From: HGM04593 sp045657945
GTDB lineage: Bacteria > Bacteroidota > Bacteroidia > Bacteroidales > Bacteroidaceae
Direction: 5' to 3'
Assembly: GCA_045657945.1 (NCBI GenBank)
Contig: JAZOUB010000041.1
Span: forward strand, 1-64,000
DNA length: 64,000 nt
The notes beneath the pieces were generated by a model, which worked only from the letters and a program-made list of their open reading frames with translations, did not search any database and was not told where the DNA came from. Position 1 is the first letter of the stretch. Each line of letters opens with the position of its first letter. Below are positions 1-8,628 of the stretch, piece after piece. The position numbers and the translations under genes are program-made.

Positions 1-582
1 ATCAACAGTACCTATTATCTTGCCCTGTCCGCATATACCTAATGATACGCTGTCCGTTGTAAAGCCCTCAACCTCTCTTGCCTGGAATGTACGCACATAG
101 GGAGCATTCACATTCATACTATCCTCGGAAACGAACATATCAAAAAGGCTTTTTGCATATACGGCTGTTGCAACATCGGCCTTTATACCTAACCTTGTTA
201 CCATATTCTTGAACAGCGAGTCGGTTACGGAGAAGTAGTAGTCAAACTGCTGTTTATTGCTCACAAGGAAAGCGGTTTCAGTAAAATCGTGGTCATATTT
301 TAAATAACTGTCAGGGTTATAGAATTTAGGGGAAATGACAACTTCTCCTTCTTCCATTTCAAGATACAGGTTCTTGTTTTTAGGGAAATCATCGGAACAA
401 GTACCATTATCGCTATGGAATTCATTTTTTATAATCATTATACTGTCACACCACGTGCGTGCTTCCTGTTTGAACTTGCGGTTTATTGTTCCATGCAGTT
501 CGTCGCGGTGGTCGTTGTAGTTGAAAAGGTAAGATAACGCAAACAACACAACGGAGATAATGATGTAGATGTATCTGTTCAT
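1..582 (-). CDS. N-terminal part of a probable sensor histidine kinase (runs off the window)
   Basis: Reading leftward from an ATG at 582, the frame stays open for 194 codons to the window edge, so only the N-terminal half is present. It begins with MNRYIYIIISVVLFALSYLF, a single membrane segment, followed by an extracytoplasmic region. That region holds TDSLFKNMVTRLGIKADVAT and, later, GFTTDSVSLGI. From family knowledge, the pattern DSLF-x-L-x-x-x-GI-x-A-x-x-AI followed by T-D-x-(V/I)-x-LGI is typical of the periplasmic sensor region of Bacteroides/Prevotella two-component histidine kinases. The kinase domain itself lies outside the window and was not seen. The gene is divergent from the outer-membrane gene cluster beginning at 815, which it could regulate (inference). 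Other single-pass sensors remain possible. Confidence 0.6.
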   Translation of the reverse strand, partial: MNRYIYIIISVVLFALSYLFNYNDHRDELHGTINRKFKQEARTWCDSIMIIKNEFHSDNGTCSDDFPKNKNLYLEMEEGEVVISPKFYNPDSYLKYDHDFTETAFLVSNKQQFDYYFSVTDSLFKNMVTRLGIKADVATAVYAKSLFDMFVSEDSMNVNAPYVRTFQAREVEGFTTDSVSLGICGQGKIIGTVD

Positions 583-654
583 TCCTGAAAAAAATATGTC
601 CGCAAAAATACTCTTTTTAGGCACTATCGGGCAAGGAATAGAGGCAAAATCGCA

Positions 655-705
655 TTTTTAGCCATCTAAAATCAACTTTTTAGACGTCTAAAGAACTGTT
701 TTTAG
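655..705. promoter_or_regulatory. Three 22-bp-phased TTTTTAG repeats, candidate operator
   Basis: TTTTTAG occurs at 655-661, 677-683 and 699-705, exactly 22 bp apart (about two helical turns). The middle copy extends into a perfect 14-bp palindrome TTTAGACGTCTAAA at 679-692, and the first into an imperfect one (TTTTTAGCCATCTAAAA). The array lies between divergent genes starting at 582 (minus) and 815 (plus), which is where a response regulator controlling the outer-membrane operon would bind. Function is inferred from position only. Confidence 0.45.
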
Positions 706-814
706 ATAGAATGTTTTGCCGTGGGTGAGGTTTGTACTTATTTCGCCTGTAACAATTCGAGCACTTGTCCGTCTTATTATTTGACAAATATTGCAATTAC
801 TAAAAGATAATAAT

Positions 815-3715
815 ATGAAACCGACAAAACACCTACTTTTTTTAGCAGTGCTGTTTGCTGTGTCATCTGTTGAGATTGTGTGTGCGCAAAACACTGATAA
901 AACGCTTGTTTGTGGCGACATAAAAGACATAGCCACCCACCGCCGTATTGAGGGCGCGAGCATCGAGGTCTTGCGTATGGACAGTACTCTTATAGCAAAA
1001 AGTGTCACAAGACCCGAAAACAATCTGCCGAACATTGATGGTGTGCCTATGAATGGTTGGGTAATGATTAAAGAAAGGATAAGGGACGAACGTGTATTGC
1101 TGAAAGTGTCACACCCCGAATACGCAACAGAATATTCTGAATTCAAACTTATTGGTAGCCGTAAGTGGATTTTTAACTTTGGTAGCATACTGCTTTTTCG
1201 CGACAATTTTCAGTTGGACGAGGTTACTGTTTCGGCGACCATGGTACGAATGGTAATGGGTAAGGATACTATCACATACAATGCTTCTGAATTCCAGTTG
1301 GCACAGGGCAGTATGCTCGATGGTCTGATACGCCAGTTGCCGGGTGTTATGCTCGACGGTGACCGCATCACAGTAAACGGGCGTTTTGTCAGCAGTCTGC
1401 TTGTGAATGGCGAGGATTTTTTCAAAGGCGACCCGAGTGTGGCACTTCAGAACCTTCCTGCTTATATGGTAAATAAGGTAAAGGTATATGAACGCACACC
1501 CGACCACGCTTATATAACAGGTGTAGATTCATTGAAAGAGTATCCTACAGTTATGGATGTACGGCTCAAACGCGAATATGCAACCGGTTGGGTAGCCAAT
1601 GCCGAGGCTGCATACGGTACGGATGACCGCTATTTGGGACGTGTGTTCGGATTGCGTTTTTCCGATGTGTCACGCTTGGCACTGTTCGGCAATTTCAATA
1701 ACACAAATGATACCCGTTCCCCCGGAAGTTCGGGAAACTGGAATCCTGAGTGGCAGGCATCGGGGTTGACGAATATGCAGTACGGCGGTGCCGAACTGTT
1801 GTTAAAGGACCTTGATGAAGAGTGGAAACTGACAAGCAATATTAAACTGATACACGAGGATATAGACAATTTGTCAATAGGGACAGGCAGTTACTTCCTT
1901 GGAGCAGACAATGTTTATATGCGTAACAGGAACAGTAACCGCACCGACCGCCTCAAGGTTATCAGTAATAATAACTTCAAGCTGAGAAAGAGCACTTGGT
2001 ATGCTACCGTCAGTCCGTCGGTGCAATATAGTGATGGCAGTAACCGCATAGAACAGTTGGCAGCCTCGTTCTCGACTAATACTGTCGATAGCTATCGTGG
2101 TGCAACTATTGATACCCTTTTTGCGGGCATTGGCAGCAAGCAATTGGAGGAGTCATTGATAAACCGTGTCGCCAATACAGGAGAGGGTTGGAACAAGAGC
2201 ATTTCGGCTACTCTCAATGCAAACGCAGTGATAGATATACCCCACACACCGGATTTCGTGGATATAAATCTTAGTGGTAGCTTTGACAAAGCCAACGGTG
2301 AGAATTACTCGCACATCGACCTGCGCCACGGCAAGAACACAGCAGGTAGTGATATGTTTCAGAATCGCTACAATCCATCATCGTCACTGAACTACAAGTA
2401 TGAAGCATCGGCAATGTATAATTATTCCAATGCCAAACAGAACCCGTTGCGTGTAATAGCTTTGTACAGCTATAGCAAGCATTACTCTTCGGGAAATTAC
2501 AAGCAATATCGCCTCGACCGTTTTTCGGAGTGGAGTGGCGATACATATCCACTTGGTGCCTTGCCTTCGACTACCGACTCCCTGCAACAGAGTCTTGACT
2601 ATCAGAACAGCTACCGTTCTATTGCCACCAGCGACATTCATAAAGTAGATATAAAGGTGATTAAGCATTTCACACTCTTGGGCAAACAAATGAATATCTG
2701 CTTGCAGCCGGTACTTCGCGTGCAAACAGACAAATTGGATTATACGCGAGGGGAGGTGGATACGATAACAATGCGCAGTACAATTGTTCTTGAGCCATAC
2801 GTGCGTTTGGGATTCGATGATTTCGGACTATCTTATCATATGAGCTACAGCGAACCGTCGCTTGTGCGTATGCTTGATATTGTAGATGACAACAATCCGC
2901 TTGTTGTACGTTACGGCAATCCCAACCTGAAACGGACACTCCGACACAGTGTGAATCTCGATCGCTCATGGTGGAAAAGAGAAATCTCACGTGATATACG
3001 TTTGACTGCACGATACAATTTTATTGAGAATGCAGTTGCCGAGGCTATGGTGTATGACCCACAGACAGGTATCCGCACCTATCGCCCCGAGAATATCGAC
3101 GGTAACTGGGATGCAGGTGTAACGTTCCACTTTACACAAGCACTTGATAAGGAGCAACGCTTTTTCCTGACAACCAAAACCGATGCATCATTTGCAAACA
3201 GTGTTGATTATTTGTCACTGGCAGATGCCGTAGAAAGCACACGCAGCGAGGTTCGTAACCTTGTGCTGAGTGAGAATCTCGCTCTTAATTACAAATGGAA
3301 GAACTATAGCATTGGACTGCGCGCTGATGTGCGTTATACCAATGCAACAAGTCCGCGAACAGACTTTACCACAATAAATGTGGCCGATTTCAATTATGGA
3401 GTAAACGCACAGCTCAACCTGCCGTGGAATTTCTCGTTGAGTACCGACCTTACTTTGTACAGCCGACGTGGTTATGAAGACCGCACAATGAACAGCAATG
3501 ATTTGGTTTGGAATGCCCGACTTACGAATGCCTCACTCCTGCACGGTAATCTTATATTCACACTCGATGGCTTTGACATTTTGGGGCAACTATCCACTGT
3601 ACGTCGTACCCTCAATGCCCAAGGCCGCACCGAGACTTGGTACAACACCGTACCACGCTATGCTATGCTGCACATTGTTTATCGTTTAAATATTGAACCG
3701 AAGAAAAGAAAATAA
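815..3715 (+). CDS. TonB-receptor-like outer-membrane beta-barrel protein (966 aa)
   Basis: The ATG at 815 is preferred over the TTG at 791 because it directly precedes a signal peptide (MKPTKHLLFLAVLFAV, ending near CAQ). Residues about 27-130 form a small Ig-like domain of the carboxypeptidase regulatory type (GDIKDIATHRRIEGASIEVL). A plug-like segment follows (LDEVTVSAT, then RQLPGVMLDGDRITVNGR and VNGEDFFKGDPS). The remainder, to an IVYRLN end near the C-terminus, alternates short polar strands as in a large beta-barrel. This matches the Bacteroidota outer-membrane beta-barrel family related to TonB-dependent receptors; no SusD partner is present, so a polysaccharide locus is unlikely. 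The substrate is unknown. It is the first gene of a same-strand group reaching 8136. Confidence 0.8.
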   Translation: MKPTKHLLFLAVLFAVSSVEIVCAQNTDKTLVCGDIKDIATHRRIEGASIEVLRMDSTLIAKSVTRPENNLPNIDGVPMNGWVMIKERIRDERVLLKVSHPEYATEYSEFKLIGSRKWIFNFGSILLFRDNFQLDEVTVSATMVRMVMGKDTITYNASEFQLAQGSMLDGLIRQLPGVMLDGDRITVNGRFVSSLLVNGEDFFKGDPSVALQNLPAYMVNKVKVYERTPDHAYITGVDSLKEYPTVMDVRLKREYATGWVANAEAAYGTDDRYLGRVFGLRFSDVSRLALFGNFNNTNDTRSPGSSGNWNPEWQASGLTNMQYGGAELLLKDLDEEWKLTSNIKLIHEDIDNLSIGTGSYFLGADNVYMRNRNSNRTDRLKVISNNNFKLRKSTWYATVSPSVQYSDGSNRIEQLAASFSTNTVDSYRGATIDTLFAGIGSKQLEESLINRVANTGEGWNKSISATLNANAVIDIPHTPDFVDINLSGSFDKANGENYSHIDLRHGKNTAGSDMFQNRYNPSSSLNYKYEASAMYNYSNAKQNPLRVIALYSYSKHYSSGNYKQYRLDRFSEWSGDTYPLGALPSTTDSLQQSLDYQNSYRSIATSDIHKVDIKVIKHFTLLGKQMNICLQPVLRVQTDKLDYTRGEVDTITMRSTIVLEPYVRLGFDDFGLSYHMSYSEPSLVRMLDIVDDNNPLVVRYGNPNLKRTLRHSVNLDRSWWKREISRDIRLTARYNFIENAVAEAMVYDPQTGIRTYRPENIDGNWDAGVTFHFTQALDKEQRFFLTTKTDASFANSVDYLSLADAVESTRSEVRNLVLSENLALNYKWKNYSIGLRADVRYTNATSPRTDFTTINVADFNYGVNAQLNLPWNFSLSTDLTLYSRRGYEDRTMNSNDLVWNARLTNASLLHGNLIFTLDGFDILGQLSTVRRTLNAQGRTETWYNTVPRYAMLHIVYRLNIEPKKRK

Positions 3716-3785
3716 GTCAGTGCTCATTGTAACTAATAGGCAACTCATTCGTCTTATAGGTATAAATGTGATAAAACCAAGCAAT

Positions 3786-4511
3786 ATGAAACCGACAAAA
3801 CTTTTATTCGCCATAACTATGGCATTTGCCACCGTATGTGGCTTTGCACAGGAAATCAAAAGTGTTGACACAAAGTTTGAAGACTACCAATTGGTTGCGA
3901 CATTTGACGATTGTCTGTCGCTGTTGCAAGAGGCCGGTTACAATATGTTTGTCTATGATATTTCGTCGTTGAAAGATAAGGCAACGCATGTTGAATTCTG
4001 TGTAAAGGAATATGAGAATGGTAATTTGGTGGATGAAGAACATTCGCATCAACATAAAGCAAAATTAATTTATCGAATAAGTGAATTCAGTGAGGATGAC
4101 CAAAAAGTGATAAAGGCTGCGGCAATTGCAGATGACGAGGATAATGACATCTTCCGCCTTGCAACACGATTGAAGATAGGCTTTACTCCTGTAGATAAGG
4201 ACATGGGACAGAGGGTACTATTTCAGGTTGCAGGAAAGGAGCTGATGGGAGGTGCTTGCATGCTACTGATGTTACGCGACAACCGTGTAGATAAATCACA
4301 TCGCAAACTTGATTATTATACAAGACATTTCATAATTGATGGTTTTGAAAAGGGGGAGTTCATTCCGCTTGTTCTCTATGCAGCTCCCTGGTGGGATGAG
4401 AATTATGAAACATACCGCCTCTGTGGCGAGACAAAAATACCTGCGGATATGAGTAGTCAAGTTATGAAACTATCGCCACACTATTTTATTATTGGAGTTG
4501 AGTTTGAATAA
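3786..4511 (+). CDS. Secreted protein of unknown function (241 aa)
   Basis: The frame is open from 3693, but the ATG at 3786 starts a clear signal peptide (MKPTKLLFAITMAFATVCGF, cut after AQ) and is chosen. The mature part is about 220 residues, rich in acidic and aromatic residues, with no motif I recognise. It contains LLQEAGYNMFVYDISS, a charged DDEDND stretch and PWWDENYETYRLCGE near the C-terminus. No lipobox and no membrane helix follow the signal, so it is probably periplasmic. It sits between the outer-membrane barrel (stop 3715) and the thioredoxin-tailed protein (start 4517, 5 nt away), so cotranscription is likely. Thirty-two bases of its signal-peptide coding region are identical to the same place in the next gene. 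Confidence 0.75.
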   Translation: MKPTKLLFAITMAFATVCGFAQEIKSVDTKFEDYQLVATFDDCLSLLQEAGYNMFVYDISSLKDKATHVEFCVKEYENGNLVDEEHSHQHKAKLIYRISEFSEDDQKVIKAAAIADDEDNDIFRLATRLKIGFTPVDKDMGQRVLFQVAGKELMGGACMLLMLRDNRVDKSHRKLDYYTRHFIIDGFEKGEFIPLVLYAAPWWDENYETYRLCGETKIPADMSSQVMKLSPHYFIIGVEFE

Positions 4512-4516
4512 TCGAT

Positions 4517-6919
4517 ATGAAAAAACTGTTTTTAACCCTAATCGTTGCATTTGCCACCGTATGTGGCTTTGCACAGGAGAAAGTGTGGGAGAATCCTGCT
4601 GTTGACAGGAATAGCCTTATAGAGGGTTTTGTCTCTACGCTTGCCGAAATAACACGCGTTGAATTCACCAAGGATGAGACACGTGTATATATGCACCTAT
4701 CCTGTCGCCCCGACAGATGGTTACGTTTTTCGCAAGGTACGTATCTGCAGGCCGATGGCAAGAGATATGCGGTACGCAGTTGTGACGGGCTTGAACTTGA
4801 CAAGGAGACATTTCTTACCGACAACGGCAAGGCCGATGTGGTATTTCACTTTGAACCGCTCCCACTCAATACAAGAAAGTTCGACTTCAAGGAGGGTGAT
4901 GCCGAAGGCGATTACTCTATCTTGGGAGTGGAGAGTGCTGCGACAAAGGCAACAGACCTTTTCCCCACAGCGTGGCGGAATACAAAGAACGGCGATTGGG
5001 AAATCGCTTTTTACAACGAGAATGTAATATACGATTGCCGTTTCTGGAATTACAAGGAACGCAAGCAGAGAGGCAACAAGTATGAATTCCTGTTGGAGTG
5101 CAATGGTGAGGAACTTGCCGTGAAGGTTGGCAAGAACAGGAACGGCCATCGTAACATAACCATAGGCAAAAGGAAGTGCGAGTATGAAATTATAAGCACC
5201 ATCACTTTGCCCGACTATGCGCAGAAGGACACCATATCCAGGCTGAAGGACAACGGTTACCAACAGGTTGACACTGTAACATTGACAGGTTGGCTCAGGG
5301 GAGCTCCAAAATATAAAATGGAAAGGGTAAACGGCCAGTACGGGGTAATTGTAGAGAACATACTTAAGGGTAAAGAGGAAATATTCTTTGCTGCAATGGA
5401 CTCGCTTGGGCGTTTCACCATAAAGATTCCGTTGCTTAACACAACAGAGGTGTTTATGGACTGGAATATTACTTTTATTCGTAATATCCTTGAACCGGGC
5501 GAGACATATTTCTTGCTTTATGACCTTGAAAAGGGCCATAAGCTTTTTATGGGCAAGAATGCACGCCTGCAGAACGAGATACTGTCACATCCGATACCTT
5601 GGAGTGGATTCGACATTGAATACGAAGATGTCGGCAAAATAACAGCTCCCGATGTTATGCAGAAGTACTTGCCGGAGCTGGAGAAGACTGAAGCACGCTT
5701 CGCAAGGCTTGTTGAACAGCATCCCTCGCTTTCGGAGCGTTATATCCAAACCGTAGGTGGCAATCAAAGATGCCAGTTCGCAGCGGCTATGACACAGGCA
5801 AGTTATTCATTCAAGGAGCGGAGAGTGACAAACGAGTATATGGATTTCGTGCACCAATTGCAAGAGACACTCCCCGAACCGGCATACACTTTCTGTCGTG
5901 ACTACGGCACGGCGTTATGGGACGTGGCAACTTTACTGAAGAACCAGAAATACGCTTACGTGGTTGATGACAATGGAAAAAGGATGATTAAATTCGACAG
6001 GATATTCCCGTATATATTGGAGCGTTACCGTGATGCCGGCAAGATTGAGATTACGGATGAGGAACTTGTTGTCATAGAGGAGTGGGCAGAGGCATCTCAT
6101 CTTCTTTACAGAGAATTGGAAAACATTCCCGGTACCGAGGAACGTAGCAGGCTTGAGGATGAGTTCTATGAGTCGGCGTTATCAAATCGTGCAAAAAGCA
6201 TTCTTCGAAGGGATGGATTTATGAAGATAATTGATACCGAATTACCGACTATTCAGATGTATGCCATAATGGATGTAACCGAACCGCTTGGATATAACCG
6301 CGTGCTGAGAGAGATTCTTGCTATACGTTGTTTGCATAAATCGCTTGAACGCGACAAGGAGCCTCTGCCGCCCCTTGCCTTGCAATACATCCAGGAGAAT
6401 ATTACCTTTGAACCATTGAAGGAGAGCATCCTGCTTGAGAACGATAGACTCGTTGCCATAATGAACGGCGAACAGCATCACGCTGCAAGCCTGCGTAGCC
6501 ACAACGATGTTGCAGGCCTTTCCGATGGCGAAGAGATACTGCGCAAGTTACTTGAGCCCTTGAAAGGAAAGGTTGTCATCATTGATGTATGGGGAACGTG
6601 GTGCGGTCCTTGCAGAGAAGCATTGTCAGAATCACAGAAGGAGTATGCACGCCTGAACAAATACGATGTCGCTTATCTCTACTTGGCAAATCAGAGCCCA
6701 ATTGAAACGTGGGAGAACACGATAAAACTGTTCAATGTCACAGGTGAGAATGTCTATCACTATAATTTACCTGATATACAGCAGCGTGCAGTTGGGGAAT
6801 ATCTTAAGATTGACGGCTATCCGTTCTATAAAGTTGTGGACAGGAGCGGTAATATACTTGACATTGAAGTAGATGCTCGCGACCTTGATGCGTTTGAAAA
6901 CCTTATAAAAGCATTGTGA
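4517..6919 (+). CDS. Large periplasmic protein with C-terminal thioredoxin (TlpA-like) domain, 800 aa
   Basis: The protein starts with a signal peptide (MKKLFLTLIVAFATVCGFAQ). Residues about 20-250 are a beta-rich region without a recognised motif. Residues about 250-370 resemble the DUF4369 type of N-terminal domain found in Bacteroidota thiol-disulfide proteins (VTLTGWLRGAPKYKMERVNG). A long helical middle follows. The last 125 residues are a thioredoxin fold with WGTWCGPC at 692-699 (Cys696 and Cys699) and the cis-proline loop in IDGYPFYKVVD. Such proteins act in the periplasm as thiol oxidoreductases. At 800 residues it is much longer than usual TlpA/ResA (about 200-400), so the front part may bind a specific client. 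The next start (6967) lies 47 nt downstream, in an apparent operon. Confidence 0.85.
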   Translation: MKKLFLTLIVAFATVCGFAQEKVWENPAVDRNSLIEGFVSTLAEITRVEFTKDETRVYMHLSCRPDRWLRFSQGTYLQADGKRYAVRSCDGLELDKETFLTDNGKADVVFHFEPLPLNTRKFDFKEGDAEGDYSILGVESAATKATDLFPTAWRNTKNGDWEIAFYNENVIYDCRFWNYKERKQRGNKYEFLLECNGEELAVKVGKNRNGHRNITIGKRKCEYEIISTITLPDYAQKDTISRLKDNGYQQVDTVTLTGWLRGAPKYKMERVNGQYGVIVENILKGKEEIFFAAMDSLGRFTIKIPLLNTTEVFMDWNITFIRNILEPGETYFLLYDLEKGHKLFMGKNARLQNEILSHPIPWSGFDIEYEDVGKITAPDVMQKYLPELEKTEARFARLVEQHPSLSERYIQTVGGNQRCQFAAAMTQASYSFKERRVTNEYMDFVHQLQETLPEPAYTFCRDYGTALWDVATLLKNQKYAYVVDDNGKRMIKFDRIFPYILERYRDAGKIEITDEELVVIEEWAEASHLLYRELENIPGTEERSRLEDEFYESALSNRAKSILRRDGFMKIIDTELPTIQMYAIMDVTEPLGYNRVLREILAIRCLHKSLERDKEPLPPLALQYIQENITFEPLKESILLENDRLVAIMNGEQHHAASLRSHNDVAGLSDGEEILRKLLEPLKGKVVIIDVWGTWCGPCREALSESQKEYARLNKYDVAYLYLANQSPIETWENTIKLFNVTGENVYHYNLPDIQQRAVGEYLKIDGYPFYKVVDRSGNILDIEVDARDLDAFENLIKAL

Positions 6920-6966
6920 TTACAAGAGAAACATTTTATCTTTATCACCTGAAAACTTTAACAACC

Positions 6967-8136
6967 ATGAAACCAAACCGAATTATTGTATTTATTGCTA
7001 TTGCAGCAATGGCTTTATCATTGTTCTGTACTCCTTGCCACGCGCAGGATAAGTGTGATAAACCGTTTGAAATCGATCTTCCAGCAGAGGGGAAGGATGT
7101 CATGCTTGTTTGTGAACAACAACCTGAGTTCCCCGGCGGAATGCGTGCTCTTATGGATTATTTGAAAAAAGAGATACGCTATCCCAAGAAGTGCAGTGCT
7201 TCGGGAATAGAGGGAAGAGCATTTGTAAGATTCATTGTTGATAAAAACGGTAAAATCAAAAAAGTTGAACTCTTCAAGAGCAGCGGTAACCAACTGCTCG
7301 ACAAAGAGGCTATTCGCGTGGTAAAGAAGATGCCTCGCTGGAACCCCGGCAAGAACAAAGGCGAAGCGGTGAATGTGATGTTTACATTGCCTGTGAACTT
7401 CAAATTGAATAAAAAGGAGAGCAAAGAAAATGATGAAATGGTTTTCAGTAATCCTGAATCACAACCCGAATTCCCAGGGGGATGGAATGCTGTTAAGGAA
7501 TATCTACAATTGAATATACGCTATCCCAAAGAATGTGTAGAAAACAGAATCGAGGGAAAGGCATTTGTAAGATTCATTGTTGAGAAAAACGGTAAAATTA
7601 AAGAGGTTGAACTCGTTAGAAGTAGTGGCAACAGCCTTCTGGACAAAGAGGCTATTCGCGTGGTAAAGAAGATGCCTCGCTGGAACCCCGGTACGATATA
7701 TAACAAGCCTGAACGTATGGCATTTACGATGCCTGTGGAATTCAGACTTGACACAATAGATAAAGTTGTGGAATGCCCAATCGTTGGAGTGTGGCAACAA
7801 TGCGTTGTAAAGCAGAATGCTGCGGGCAAGTTGGATGTCAACTTAGGAGTTGCTATAAAGGTATATGATAATGATAATACCTATTACTCGTTATTCCCGT
7901 ACAGGAATAATATTAGCGGATTCGTTGCACAGAAAGGATGCTATGATATTGTCGATGACAACACGTTTCATGAGAAAATTCTAAGCCATTTCAACAAGCC
8001 ATGGGAGGGTACTGTCTCTGTCATGAATTATGAGTTCATTGATGAGGAAAAGATGATAATGAAAATAGTATATACAAACACAAGCAACAATTTCACAGAC
8101 ACTGAATTCTGGCTAAGAATAAAACCACTGGAGTAG
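6967..8136 (+). CDS. Periplasmic protein with two TonB C-terminal domains and a DUF4488-like tail (389 aa)
   Basis: The ATG at 6967 begins a signal peptide (MKPNRIIVFIAIAAMAL to CHAQ). Two copies of the Bacteroidota TonB C-terminal domain follow (about residues 40-155 and 160-270), each with PEFPGG, IRYPK, AFVRFIV, KNGKIK, SSGN and LDKEAIRVVKKMPRWNPG. The last ~110 residues (VGVWQQC... to FWLRIKPLE) resemble the DUF4488 family. A true TonB needs an N-terminal membrane anchor and a proline-rich spacer; neither is present, so it probably does not energise receptors but may bind TonB boxes, ExbBD partners or peptidoglycan (inference). The two domains share a 50-bp identical stretch, pointing to recent duplication. 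It is the last intact gene of the group starting at 815. Confidence 0.8.
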   Translation: MKPNRIIVFIAIAAMALSLFCTPCHAQDKCDKPFEIDLPAEGKDVMLVCEQQPEFPGGMRALMDYLKKEIRYPKKCSASGIEGRAFVRFIVDKNGKIKKVELFKSSGNQLLDKEAIRVVKKMPRWNPGKNKGEAVNVMFTLPVNFKLNKKESKENDEMVFSNPESQPEFPGGWNAVKEYLQLNIRYPKECVENRIEGKAFVRFIVEKNGKIKEVELVRSSGNSLLDKEAIRVVKKMPRWNPGTIYNKPERMAFTMPVEFRLDTIDKVVECPIVGVWQQCVVKQNAAGKLDVNLGVAIKVYDNDNTYYSLFPYRNNISGFVAQKGCYDIVDDNTFHEKILSHFNKPWEGTVSVMNYEFIDEEKMIMKIVYTNTSNNFTDTEFWLRIKPLE

Positions 8137-8179
8137 ATTTCACCTACTCTATCCCGGACAAGCCCCTGTTTTTTGCAGG

Positions 8180-8290
8180 AGAATAATTAGCAAATTTGCG
8201 AATTATTCACAGAAGCAGTTGGCTGCTGAGTCAGGCATCAAGGCATCTGTCTTGAGTGAGACAATCAATGGCAACGTTCTGTATCGTTGA
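8180..8290 (+). pseudogene. Fragment of an XRE/HigA-like helix-turn-helix antitoxin
   Basis: In one frame this stretch reads ISKFANYSQKQLAAESGIKA followed by SVLSETINGN, then four unrelated residues and a stop at 8288-8290. SQKQLAAESGIK-x-SVLSETINGK is the classic helix-turn-helix core of XRE-family regulators, especially HigA-type antitoxins, where it is followed by K-R and about 50 further residues. Here there is no start codon upstream, and the match ends abruptly at the ATG of the thioredoxin remnant. It is therefore read as a short remnant truncated at both ends. No HigB-type toxin is seen nearby. Confidence 0.5.
8181..8208. repeat. 28-bp near-perfect palindrome
   Basis: GAATAATT-A-GCAAATTTGC-G-AATTATTC has 13 complementary pairs and one mismatch with no loop. 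It lies in the stretch between the TonB-domain gene (stop 8136) and the thioredoxin remnant. It might be an old operator of the antitoxin-like remnant that overlaps it, or a recombination scar. Confidence 0.45.
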
Positions 8291-8606
8291 ATGCGGTTGT
8301 GGCCCTTGCATTAGCGCACTTACCGAATTGGCATTGGTTGCCCAAATGTACAAGGACAAACTTTGCGTGGTGAGTGTGAATATTGAACCTGTAGATGACT
8401 GGCGCGAAGCATTGAAGAAACACCCCATTACCTGGTACAACTGGAATGACGGCAAGGGCGGAGCTGGAATATATGACCGTTATTGTGCCAACGGCGGTGG
8501 CATTCCACTCTTTGTACTTATATCCCCCGACGGATATATCATAGACAAATGGGGTGGCTACGGTGATGGAGCAATAACCAACCAGTTGAAAGGTAAAATT
8601 GAATAA
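8268..8606 (+). pseudogene. Truncated TlpA/redoxin-like remnant (112 codons)
   Basis: The frame from the ATG at 8268 reads MATFCIVECGCGPCISALTE, then KLCVVSVNIEP, and later GIPLFVLISPDGYIIDKWGG. This is the C-terminal two thirds of a TlpA/AhpC-TSA thioredoxin domain: the CxxC helix start (CGPC), a central strand, and the proline loop (GIPLFVLI-x-PDG). Normal family members have about 60 more residues before the active site, and FWxxWC in place of VECGC. No signal peptide is present, so an exported enzyme cannot be made from this frame. The 5' end abuts the helix-turn-helix remnant, consistent with a deletion fusing two broken genes. A small cytosolic redox protein is possible but less likely. 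Confidence 0.55.
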
Positions 8607-8628
8607 AGAGAGGAAAACAGCGTTGCAA

